From Novosphingobium sp. (lineage in GTDB: Bacteria; Pseudomonadota; Alphaproteobacteria; Sphingomonadales; Sphingomonadaceae), in assembly GCA_020200285.1 (NCBI GenBank), contig JAIVIY010000008.1, forward strand, positions 1 to 35,516: 35,516 nucleotides of DNA, in the 5' to 3' direction. Shown here in pieces: positions 25,289-33,889 of this stretch. Position numbers and translations under genes: made by a program. The notes below the pieces were generated by a model. The model saw only the letters and a list, made by a program, of their open reading frames with translations, was not told where the DNA came from and did not search any database. Every line of letters begins with the position of its first letter. Within the stretch, counting starts at the first letter, position 1.

Positions 25289-25367
25289 AAGTGTATTAGG
25301 TAGATAACACGCTCGATACAAGGGCGGGCACTGGCATGGGAGCGTGCTTCCCGTTAGAGCGCGCGGG

Positions 25368-27281
25368 ATGTGCGGCGTCGCGGGATGGTATCGGCGCGGG
25401 GGTAGGCCGGTCGCCGAAGCGGCGATCGCGCGCGCCTGCGACACGATCGAGCATCGTGGCCCCGACGATTGGGGCGTCCACATCGACCGCGACTTCGGCT
25501 TTGGGATGCGGCGGCTGTCGATCATCGACCTTGCCGGCGGGCACCAACCGATCTTCTCGCCCGACCGGCGCTGGGCAATCGTCTTCAACGGCGAGATCTA
25601 CAACCACCCCGAGCTCCGCCCCGAGCTCGAGGCGTGGGGCTGGCAGTTCGCCACCCACAGCGACACCGAGACGCTGCTCGCCGCATTCGTGCGCTGGGGC
25701 GACGCGGCTTGGCCGCGGCTCGAAGGAATGTACGGCGCGGCGATCTGGGACGCGAAGGAGCGCCGCCTGACGCTGGCGCGCGACCCGCTGGGGATCAAAC
25801 CGCTCTATTACACGCAGCAGCGCGGAGGGCTCGCCTTTGCCAGCGAAATCCGCGCGTTGCGCGTGCTGCCCGAGCACGAATTCACCATCGACGAGCGCGC
25901 GGTCCACGACTTTTTCAGCTTCGGCCACGTCCAGAAGCCGCGCTCGATCTGGCGCGAGGTGAAGAGCCTCGAGCCCGGCCACGTGCTGCACTTGGGCGCC
26001 GAGGGAGAGCCCGAGATAGCGCGCTTCTGGCAACCGCGCTTCGCGGTGGCCGCTGGGAAATCAGAGGCCGAGTGGATCGACGAGACCCGCGCCCGCGTCC
26101 GGCAAACCGTCGAGCAGCACATGCTCGCCGACGTCTCCGTCGGCTGCTTCGTCTCGGGCGGAGTGGATTCGAGCGCGATCGCCGCGGCGATGAGCCGCGC
26201 TGCCTCGGCCCCGGTCAAGGCGTTCACGGTCGGCTTCCCCGGGACCTCGATCGACGAGACCGAGAGCGCGGCGCGGATCGCGCGTCACCTCGGGATGGAG
26301 CACATCGTCCTGCCGCTCGAGCCGGTGGCCGCGGGCGACCTGCTGCCCGCGGTCCAGGCGTCGTTCGACGAGCCGTGCGCGGCGACCGCGGCGGTGCCGA
26401 TCTGGCACTTGTCGAGGCTCGCCGCCGAGCACGTAAAGGTCGTGCTGTGCGGCGAAGGTTCGGACGAGATCTTCGCCGGGTACAAGCGCCAGCGCACCGC
26501 GTTGCGCGCGGCGCAGTTGGCGCCGCTGCTCAGCGCACTCGGGCCGCTGGCGGGCGCGCTCGACCGCCTCCCCGGCGCGCTCGGTGGCAGCGCGCGCAAG
26601 TTCCGCCAGGCGGCCGAGCTGCGGTCGAGCTTCCAGCGCTTCTTCTCGGGCACCACGATCACCAACCCGTGGGTGCGCGAGCGGCTTTACACGCCGTCCT
26701 TCCACGCCCGCCAGGACCCGCCCGACAATTTTGCCAACCTCGAGGCTGAGTACTTTTCCGATCCCGAAGCCCAGCGGCTCGATCCGCTCGAGCAATTCAT
26801 GCTCGCCGACATCACGCTGCACATGCCGGGCTCGCTGCTCAACCGCACCGACCGGGCGAGCATGGCGGCGAGCCTCGAGGCGCGGGTGCCGTTCCTCGGC
26901 CACAAGTTCGTCGAGTGGAGCCTGACGATGCCGCGCGAGATGAAGCTGCGCGGCAGGACCGGCAAATACGCGCTGCGGAAGGCGGTCGAACCGTGGCTGT
27001 TCCCGGGCGCGCTGCACAGCCGCAAGCTCGGCTTCCAGCTGCCGTTCGCCGAGTGGTTCCGCGGCGATTTCGCCGATTTCGCTCAAGCAGCGTGGGCGGG
27101 CAGCGGGGCAAGCAGGGCGGGCTACCTGCAACCCCAAGCGGTCGAGCAGCTGTTTGCCGAGCATCGCGCAGGTCGCGCCAACCACGGCCGCGTGCTCTAC
27201 GCGGTAGCGATGTTCGCGATCTGGTGGGACCAGACTTTCGCCTGCGAGCCCGCGCAATTGCAGCGGGTCGCGGCGTGCTGA
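25368..27281 (+). CDS. asnB: Glutamine-hydrolysing asparagine synthase (AsnB-type)
   Basis: 637 aa; MCGVAGWYRRGG (catalytic Cys2), RGPDDWGVHI, FNGEIYNHPEL, SGGVDSSAIAAAMSRA PP-loop, GEGSDEIFAGYKR. Confidence 0.95.
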   Translation: MCGVAGWYRRGGRPVAEAAIARACDTIEHRGPDDWGVHIDRDFGFGMRRLSIIDLAGGHQPIFSPDRRWAIVFNGEIYNHPELRPELEAWGWQFATHSDTETLLAAFVRWGDAAWPRLEGMYGAAIWDAKERRLTLARDPLGIKPLYYTQQRGGLAFASEIRALRVLPEHEFTIDERAVHDFFSFGHVQKPRSIWREVKSLEPGHVLHLGAEGEPEIARFWQPRFAVAAGKSEAEWIDETRARVRQTVEQHMLADVSVGCFVSGGVDSSAIAAAMSRAASAPVKAFTVGFPGTSIDETESAARIARHLGMEHIVLPLEPVAAGDLLPAVQASFDEPCAATAAVPIWHLSRLAAEHVKVVLCGEGSDEIFAGYKRQRTALRAAQLAPLLSALGPLAGALDRLPGALGGSARKFRQAAELRSSFQRFFSGTTITNPWVRERLYTPSFHARQDPPDNFANLEAEYFSDPEAQRLDPLEQFMLADITLHMPGSLLNRTDRASMAASLEARVPFLGHKFVEWSLTMPREMKLRGRTGKYALRKAVEPWLFPGALHSRKLGFQLPFAEWFRGDFADFAQAAWAGSGASRAGYLQPQAVEQLFAEHRAGRANHGRVLYAVAMFAIWWDQTFACEPAQLQRVAAC

Positions 27282-28873
27282 TCGATTTCCGCAAGCACCC
27301 CGAGGCGCCAGACCACCGCGCCGAGTTCTGCGTGATCGGCGCGGGCGCGGCGGGGGTGACGATTGCCCGACGGCTGATGCGCGCCGGCCGGGACGTGATG
27401 CTGCTCGAAAGCGGCGGGACAGACTTCGAGGCCGCGACGCAGGAACTCTACCGCGGGCGCAACCTCGGCCTGCCGTATTACGACCTCGACGAGGCGCGGC
27501 TCCGCTTCTTCGGCGGTACGGTGTCGATCTGGGGCGGGCGCGCCGCGCTGTTCGACCCGATCGACTTCGAGCGACGCGCCTGGGTTCCGCACAGCGGCTG
27601 GCCGTTCGGGCGCGATGAGCTCGACCGCTGGTACCGCGAGGCGCATGCCGACTTCGACCTCGGCGAATTCGACTACGGCGAGGCCGACGCCTGGGCGACG
27701 CTGGGGCTCAAGGACCCCGGCTTCGACGTGGGCAAGCTCGCCACCCGGCTGTGGCGCTTCGACGAGGCCAGCGAGCGCTTCGCCGCGAGCCGCGCCAAGG
27801 ATCTCATCGCCGCGCCCAGCCTGCGCATCGTGATCCACGCCAACGCGGTTCGACTCCAGGCCAACGCGCAAGCGAACGGCATCGACCATGTCGAGGTCTG
27901 CGCGCTCGGCGGCGGCCCGCCGCGCAAGGTCTCGGCCAAGCACTTCGTCCTCGCTTGCGGGGCGATCGAGAACGCCCGGTTGCTGCTGGTATCAAGAGAC
28001 GTCGAGCCCGCGGGCATCGGCAACGCCCGCGACCAGGTCGGCCGGTTCTTCATGGAGCACCCCACGGGCCGCATCGGCAAAGTCGAAACCGACGCGCCGG
28101 CCGATCTGTGGGCCGCGTTCCAGAAGCGCTTCATCAAAGGCGGCATCCCGCTCGCCCCGCTGCTGCGGCTGTCCGACGCGGTCCAGCGCGAGCGCGAAGC
28201 CTTGAACTCGATCGTCACCTTCAAGCTCCAGCGCGACCCGGAAAAGGGCGTGGCGCTGGGCAACAAGCTTTATCACAACCTCAAGCACTCGCTCGACCCG
28301 AACCGCCGCGGCCGCGCGCTCGACCATCTCTACCGCGGCTTGCGCGGCTGGTTCCACCGTACTGTGCGCGAGCCGCTCGAGCACGCCCGCGCGCGCTATG
28401 CGGGCGCCGGGCTCTACCTGATCGTCCGCGGCGAGCAGGCGCCCAACCCCGACAGCCGGGTTGTGCTCTCGGACAAGCACGACGCGCTCGGCAACCGCCG
28501 CGCCGACCTCGACTGGCGCCTGAGCGAGCTCGACAAGCACACCGCGCGGGTCTTCGCCGAAGTGTTCGACGGCGAGATGAAGCGGCTGGGCCAGCAAGGC
28601 ATCTCCCCGAGCGGCTGGCTGGCCGAGCCGGGAACCGCCTGGCCGGTCGACCCGACCGTCGGCAACCACCCGATCGCCGGCTACCACCATATCGGCGGGA
28701 CGCGGCTGGGGACCGACCCGGGGACGAGCGTGGTCGACTCCGACTGCCGGGTCCACGGCTACGCCAACTTGTGGATGGCCGGCAGCTCGACTTTCGCGAC
28801 CGCCGGCTGGGCCAACCCGACGCTGACGCTGGTGGCGATGGCGATCAGGCTGGCGGAGCGACTGTCGCGATGA
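27275..28873 (+). CDS. GMC family oxidoreductase
   Basis: 532 aa from GTG overlapping the asnB stop by 7 nt; FAD motif FCVIGAGAAGVTIARRLMRAGRDVMLLESGG; SIWGGRAALFDPIDF; C-terminal YHHIGGTRLGTDPGTSVVDSDCRVHGYANLWMAGSSTFATAGWANPTLTLVAMAIRLAE. Confidence 0.92.
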   Translation: MLIDFRKHPEAPDHRAEFCVIGAGAAGVTIARRLMRAGRDVMLLESGGTDFEAATQELYRGRNLGLPYYDLDEARLRFFGGTVSIWGGRAALFDPIDFERRAWVPHSGWPFGRDELDRWYREAHADFDLGEFDYGEADAWATLGLKDPGFDVGKLATRLWRFDEASERFAASRAKDLIAAPSLRIVIHANAVRLQANAQANGIDHVEVCALGGGPPRKVSAKHFVLACGAIENARLLLVSRDVEPAGIGNARDQVGRFFMEHPTGRIGKVETDAPADLWAAFQKRFIKGGIPLAPLLRLSDAVQREREALNSIVTFKLQRDPEKGVALGNKLYHNLKHSLDPNRRGRALDHLYRGLRGWFHRTVREPLEHARARYAGAGLYLIVRGEQAPNPDSRVVLSDKHDALGNRRADLDWRLSELDKHTARVFAEVFDGEMKRLGQQGISPSGWLAEPGTAWPVDPTVGNHPIAGYHHIGGTRLGTDPGTSVVDSDCRVHGYANLWMAGSSTFATAGWANPTLTLVAMAIRLAERLSR

Positions 28874-29699
28874 CGATGTAGTCGAGCGACAGGTCGTCCG
28901 ACAGATGCAAGCCCCTGCCCGGAGACCAGACGATCCCCGTGGGCTGGTCCATCGTCAGGCCCGCGTCGGTCAGGAGCGCGCGCAGCTCGTCGGGAGTGAC
29001 GAAATCGTCCCAATGATGCGTGCCGCGTGGGATCGCGCCGACGGCCTCGGCCGCGTTGACCAGCAACAGCCGCGAGGCCGAGGTTCGATTGGGCGTGGAG
29101 AGGATCAGCAGCCCGCCCGGCGCGAGGCGCGCCGCCAGCGCGGCGACGAACGCGAGCTTGTCGGCGACGTGCTCGAGCACTTCCATGCACGTGACCAAGT
29201 CGAAGCGGCCGAGTTTCAGCGCGGCGAGCTCGCCGTGGTGGTAAGAAATCCCTCCAGAATCCGTTCGCCCTGAGCTTGTCGAAGGGCTGTTCTTGCTTTT
29301 CCGCGACGGGGAAGAAAAGGACGGTGGTTCGACAGGCTCAGCACGAACGGGGTTTGGGTTTAGCGGGAACCCCATGGCCTCGGCGTGCGCCCTCGCCGCT
29401 GCGATGTTCTCCGCCGCCGCGTCGACCCCGGTCACCGCCGCGCCGAGCCGCGCGAGCGGTTCGCACAGCAGCCCCGCTCCGCAACCGACGTCCAATGCGC
29501 ACTTGCCGGCGAGCGGCTTGAGGCTCTCCGGATCGCCGCCCCAATGCGCGTCGATCGCCACGCGCAGGAACGCCAGCCGGACCGGATTCAGCCGGTGGAG
29601 CATCGCCGCGGAACCCTTCGGGTCCCACCACTCCGCCGCCAGCTTGCCGAAGTGCGCGGCCTCCGCGGGCCGGATGGTCGGGGCGGTTGCCTTCTCCAT
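28845..29699 (-). CDS. ubiG: Bifunctional 3-demethylubiquinone 3-O-methyltransferase / 2-polyprenyl-6-hydroxyphenol methylase, carrying an in-frame REP-like insertion
   Basis: 284 aa; AAHFGKLAAEWWDPKGSAAMLHRLNPVRLAFLR, LDVGCGAGLLCEPLARLGAAVTGVDAA, FDLVTCMEVLEHVADK, STPNRTSASRLLLVNAAE. Insert-encoded peptide PVRAEPVEPPSFSSPSRKSKNSPSTSSGRTDS interrupts the fold. Confidence 0.93.
   Translation of the reverse strand: MEKATAPTIRPAEAAHFGKLAAEWWDPKGSAAMLHRLNPVRLAFLRVAIDAHWGGDPESLKPLAGKCALDVGCGAGLLCEPLARLGAAVTGVDAAAENIAAARAHAEAMGFPLNPNPVRAEPVEPPSFSSPSRKSKNSPSTSSGRTDSGGISYHHGELAALKLGRFDLVTCMEVLEHVADKLAFVAALAARLAPGGLLILSTPNRTSASRLLLVNAAEAVGAIPRGTHHWDDFVTPDELRALLTDAGLTMDQPTGIVWSPGRGLHLSDDLSLDYIVIATVAPPA
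29261..29350. repeat. Second copy of the REP-like inverted repeat, inside ubiG
   Basis: ccgttcgccctgagcttgtcgaagggctgttctt...gaaaaggacggtggttcgacaggctcagcacgaacgg; same arms as the repeat at 11993-12091. Confidence 0.88.
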
Positions 29700-29773
29700 C
29701 CCTGCTCCGTAACAGGGCGCCCGCCGCCGGGCGAGGCCCCGTCGCGGCAATTTTCTTGCTCAAGGACCCTGCT

Positions 29774-31042
29774 TTGGCCCGGATCGTGATGAAGTTCGGG
29801 GGCACCTCGATGGCCGGGACCGAGCGCATCCGCCGCGTCGCGCGGATCGTCCAGCGCCAGCAAGCCGCGGGCCACGAGGTCGCGGTGGTGGTCAGCGCGA
29901 TGGCGGGCGAGACCGACCGTCTGGTCAACTTCTGCCGCGAGGCCAACCCGCTGTTCGATCCCGCCGAGTACGACGTCGTCATCGCTTCGGGTGAGCAGGT
30001 GACCAGCGGGCTGCTCGCGCTGACCCTCCAGGCATTGGGCTGCAAGGCGCGCTCGTGGCTCGGCTGGCAGCTGCCGGTGATCACCACCGGGGCGCACGCC
30101 AAGGCGCGGATCGACGAGATCCCCGCCGAGGCGCTGATCGCTTCGATGCAGAGCGGCGAGGTCGCGGTGATCCCGGGCTTCCAGGGCCTCAGTGAGGACG
30201 GGCGCGTCTCGACGCTCGGCCGCGGCGGCTCGGACACCAGCGCGGTCGCGGTCGCCGCCGCGGTCGAGGCCGATCGCTGCGACATCTATACCGATGTCGA
30301 CGGGGTCTACACCACCGACCCGCGGATCGTCGCCAAGGCGCGCAAGCTGAAGCAGGTAACCTACGAGGAGATGCTCGAGCTCGCCAGCGTCGGGGCCAAA
30401 GTGCTCCAGACCCGCTCGGTCGGGCTGGCGATGAAAGAGGGCGTGCGCGTCCAGGTGCTGTCCTCGTTCATCGACGACGACGCCCCGCCCGCAGACAGCA
30501 TCCCCGGCACGATGATCGTCAGCGACGCGGAAGTGGAAGGAAGCGAGATGGAACGCCAGGTCATCACCGGCATCGCCCACGACAAGAACGAGGCCAAGAT
30601 CACGCTGACCCGCGTGCCCGACAAGCCCGGCTCGGTGGCGCACATTTTCGGACCGCTGGCGGCGGCCAGCATCAACGTCGACATGATCATCCAGAACGTC
30701 GCCAAGGACAAAGGCGAGACCGACGTCACCTTCACCGTGCCGCGCGCCGACCTCGCCCGCAGCCTGGCGATGCTCGAGGCCAAGCAGGCCGAGATCGGCT
30801 TCTTCCGCCTGCTGTCCGACGCCAAGATCGCCAAGATCAGCGTGGTCGGGGTCGGCATGAAGAGCCACGCCGGGGTGGCGGCGACGATGTTCAAGGCGCT
30901 GGCCGAGCGCGGCATCAACATCCAGGCGATCTCGACCAGCGAGATCAAAGTCAGCGTGCTGATCGACGAGGACGAAACCGAGCTCGCGGTGCGCGTGTTG
31001 CACACGGCCTACGGGCTGGACGCGAGCGACGAGGCGGCTTGA
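29774..31042 (+). CDS. lysC: Aspartate kinase
   Basis: 422 aa from TTG: MARIVMKFGGTSMAGTERIRRVARIV; VVSAMAGETDRLV, TLGRGGSDTSAVAVAAAVEADRCDIYTDVDGVYTTDPRIV, two C-terminal ACT-like regions. Confidence 0.95.
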   Translation: MARIVMKFGGTSMAGTERIRRVARIVQRQQAAGHEVAVVVSAMAGETDRLVNFCREANPLFDPAEYDVVIASGEQVTSGLLALTLQALGCKARSWLGWQLPVITTGAHAKARIDEIPAEALIASMQSGEVAVIPGFQGLSEDGRVSTLGRGGSDTSAVAVAAAVEADRCDIYTDVDGVYTTDPRIVAKARKLKQVTYEEMLELASVGAKVLQTRSVGLAMKEGVRVQVLSSFIDDDAPPADSIPGTMIVSDAEVEGSEMERQVITGIAHDKNEAKITLTRVPDKPGSVAHIFGPLAAASINVDMIIQNVAKDKGETDVTFTVPRADLARSLAMLEAKQAEIGFFRLLSDAKIAKISVVGVGMKSHAGVAATMFKALAERGINIQAISTSEIKVSVLIDEDETELAVRVLHTAYGLDASDEAA

Positions 31043-31057
31043 ACGCCGAAGGCGCGC

Positions 31058-31076
31058 GGTCGTTCGACGAACGACC
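31058..31076. promoter_or_regulatory. 19-bp palindrome GGTCGTTCG-A-CGAACGACC between lysC and the protease-like gene
   Basis: Perfect 9-bp inverted repeat around a single central base. Confidence 0.5.
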
Positions 31077-31122
31077 CAAAGGCACCGGTGAAGCCAGCCT
31101 CATTGCGTGATATGCTGCGGGG

Positions 31123-32196
31123 ATGACGCCTTTTCCCAGGCCTTGGATTCTATGCGCCGCGCTCGCCGCCGCGCTGTTCGTTCCGGGCGACTTCTCGGGC
31201 GCCGCCTCGGCCGCCACCAAGAAGGCCAAGCCGGTCCACGTCGCGCCGAGGGCGATGCCCAAGCTGCCCCCCGCCGTGATCGACGACACGTTGGCGATCG
31301 GCGGCGACGACATCGACGCGCGCAAGATCCGCTCCCGAATGACGGTGGAGGTCGCGGTCAACGGCACTGGCCCGTACAAGTTCATCGTCGACAGCGGGGC
31401 CGACAGCTCGGTGGTCGGCTGGCGCATCGCGCGCGCCTTGCAATTGCCGGTGGGCACGGCCGCGATCCTCAACTCGATGACCGCCAGCAGCCGGGTCCAG
31501 CGGGTCATGGTCGACGAGCTGACGCTGGGACCGAGCACGATCCGCAACCTCGAGCTCCCGGCGCTCGAAGAGCGCGACGTCGGCGGCCAGGGGATGATAG
31601 GAATCGACGCGCTGGTCCAGCAGCGCCTGATGATGGATTTCGAGAAGCGGACGATCAAGGTCGAGGACGCCGCGCGGCCCGCGCCGCGGCTCGACGGCGA
31701 GATCGTCGTCACCGCCAAGCGCCGCCGTGGCCAACTTATCCTGACGCAGGTGCGCGCCGCGGGCCTGCCGCTCGAGGCGGTGGTCGACACCGGCTCGGAG
31801 ATCACCATCGGCAACCTCAAATTGCGCGACAAATTGATCCGCGGCAACCGCGACAAGTTCGTCACGCTCGAGGTGACCGGGGTGACGGGGGTGACGATCC
31901 CGTTGCAGGTGGCGCGGATCGGCGAGCTCAAGCTGGGCTCGGTGACGCTGCGCAACGTACCGATGGCGTTCGCCGACGTTCCGCCGTTCGAGGTGTTCGG
32001 CCTGAGCGACCAGCCGGCGCTGCTGCTCGGCACCGACCTGCTCGAGACCTTCCGCCGGATTTCGCTCGACTTCAAGGCGCGCAAGGTCCGCTTCCAGCTG
32101 CGCCGCTGCGAGTCGACCGGGATCGTGATCAACACCTCGTTCGACAACGCGCGCACCCGCCTGTCGAGCGACAACCGCGAGGTGTGCCGCCGGTGA
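31123..32196 (+). CDS. Retropepsin-like aspartic protease with two DSG/DTG domains
   Basis: 357 aa; signal peptide; YKFIVDSGADSSVVG and LEAVVDTGSEITIGN motifs, each followed by LxxGxxxxxxxxxPxxx and (I/L)(G)xDxL elements (GMIGIDAL, LLLGTDLLE). Confidence 0.85.
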   Translation: MTPFPRPWILCAALAAALFVPGDFSGAASAATKKAKPVHVAPRAMPKLPPAVIDDTLAIGGDDIDARKIRSRMTVEVAVNGTGPYKFIVDSGADSSVVGWRIARALQLPVGTAAILNSMTASSRVQRVMVDELTLGPSTIRNLELPALEERDVGGQGMIGIDALVQQRLMMDFEKRTIKVEDAARPAPRLDGEIVVTAKRRRGQLILTQVRAAGLPLEAVVDTGSEITIGNLKLRDKLIRGNRDKFVTLEVTGVTGVTIPLQVARIGELKLGSVTLRNVPMAFADVPPFEVFGLSDQPALLLGTDLLETFRRISLDFKARKVRFQLRRCESTGIVINTSFDNARTRLSSDNREVCRR

Positions 32197-32278
32197 CCGG
32201 CGATCCCCGCGCCGCGAGGCGGGGTTTCGGGATACACTTGCCGGCTGGCCGGTTGCGCTACGAGATGCCGGCGATCGA

Positions 32279-33889
32279 ATGATAGCGATGGACGAGCGCA
32301 GTCCGGACCACGCCTGGTGGCAGCGCGGGGTCATCTACCAGATCTATCCGCGCTCGTTCCAGGACAGCGACGGCGACGGGATCGGCGACTTGGCGGGGAT
32401 CGAGCGTCGGCTCGATTATCTCGTCGCGCTCGGGGTCGACGCGGTGTGGCTGTCGCCGATCTACCCTTCGCCGATGGCCGACTTCGGCTATGACGTCGCG
32501 GATTATTGCGACGTCGATCCGATCTTCGGCGACCTCGCCGGGTTCGACCGGCTGCTGGCCGCGGTCCATGCGCGCGGCCTCAAGCTGATCCTCGACTTCG
32601 TCCCCAACCATACTTCGGACCGCCATCCGTGGTTCGAGGAAAGCCGCGCCTCGCGCGACAGCGCCAAGCGCGATTGGTACATCTGGCGTGATCCCGCGCC
32701 GGGCGGCGGCCCGCCCAACAACTGGATCAGCGATTTCGGCGGACCGGCGTGGGAATGGGACGGGGCCACCGGCCAGTATTACCTCCACGCCTTCCTCAAG
32801 GAGCAGCCCGACCTCAACTGGCGCAACCCGCAAGTGGGCGCGGCGATGCGCGAGGCGCTGCGTTTTTGGCTCGACCGCGGGGTCGACGGCTTCCGCATCG
32901 ACGTGCTGTGGCATATCGTCAAAGACGCCGCGTTCCCCGACAATCCGCTCAACCCGGCGTGGACCCCGGCGATGACCGAGCGCGACAAGGTGCTCCAGCT
33001 TCACTCCACCGACCAGCCCGAGGCGCACGCGATCTCGGCGGATTTCCGCGCGCTGGCCGACGGCTACGGCGGCAAGGTGTTGATCGGCGAGATCTTCCTG
33101 CCCAACGATCGCCACGCGCGCTGGTACGGCACCGCCGAGCGGCCGCAAGTCCACTTGCCATTCAACTTCCAGCTGATCGAGTGCGCGTGGAACGCGGCGG
33201 GGCTGCGCCGGACGATCGCCGAATACGAAGCCTCGCTGCCGCGGTTCGGCTGGCCCAATTGGGTGATCGGCAGCCACGATGCGCCGCGGATCGCCGCGCG
33301 CCTCGGCGAGGCGCAAGCCCGCGTCGCGGCGATGCTGGTGCTGACCTTGCGCGGCACGCCGACGCTCTACCAGGGCGACGAGCTGGGGATCGGCGAGGTC
33401 CCGATCCCGCCCGAGCGCATCCGCGACCCGCAGCACTTCCGCCAGCCGCACCTCGGGATCGGGCGCGACCGCTCGCGCACGCCGATGCCGTGGGACGCCA
33501 GCCCGTTCGCCGGGTTCAGCGCGGTCGAGCCATGGCTGCCGCTGAACCCGGACTGGCCGAGGCGCAACGTCGCGAACCAGGCGGGCGACCCGGGCTCGAT
33601 GCTCGCGTTATACCGGCGCCTGCTGGGCCTGCGCCGCGCGCACCCGGCGCTGTCGGTCGGCAGTCTGCATCTGCTCGAGGCGGAGGACGAGGTGCTGGCC
33701 TACGAGCGGCGCGCAGGCGACGAGCGGCTGCTGGTCGCGCTCAATCTCGGCTCCGCTCCGCGGCGGCTTCCACTGCCGACGGACGCGGCGATCGACGAGA
33801 CGGTGGGCACGACCTTGGTCGATCCCTCGACCGGACCCGAGCTCGCCCCCGACGAAGGCCGCATCGTCCGGCTGGCGAGGGCGCGGTGA
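32279..33889 (+). CDS. GH13 alpha-amylase-family alpha-glucosidase
   Basis: 536 aa; WWQRGVIYQIYPRSFQDSDGDGIGDLAGIERRLDYL, LILDFVPNHTSDRHPWF, DGFRIDVLWH, VLIGEIFLP, VIGSHDAPRI. Start could also be ATG 32288. Confidence 0.95.
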   Translation: MIAMDERSPDHAWWQRGVIYQIYPRSFQDSDGDGIGDLAGIERRLDYLVALGVDAVWLSPIYPSPMADFGYDVADYCDVDPIFGDLAGFDRLLAAVHARGLKLILDFVPNHTSDRHPWFEESRASRDSAKRDWYIWRDPAPGGGPPNNWISDFGGPAWEWDGATGQYYLHAFLKEQPDLNWRNPQVGAAMREALRFWLDRGVDGFRIDVLWHIVKDAAFPDNPLNPAWTPAMTERDKVLQLHSTDQPEAHAISADFRALADGYGGKVLIGEIFLPNDRHARWYGTAERPQVHLPFNFQLIECAWNAAGLRRTIAEYEASLPRFGWPNWVIGSHDAPRIAARLGEAQARVAAMLVLTLRGTPTLYQGDELGIGEVPIPPERIRDPQHFRQPHLGIGRDRSRTPMPWDASPFAGFSAVEPWLPLNPDWPRRNVANQAGDPGSMLALYRRLLGLRRAHPALSVGSLHLLEAEDEVLAYERRAGDERLLVALNLGSAPRRLPLPTDAAIDETVGTTLVDPSTGPELAPDEGRIVRLARAR

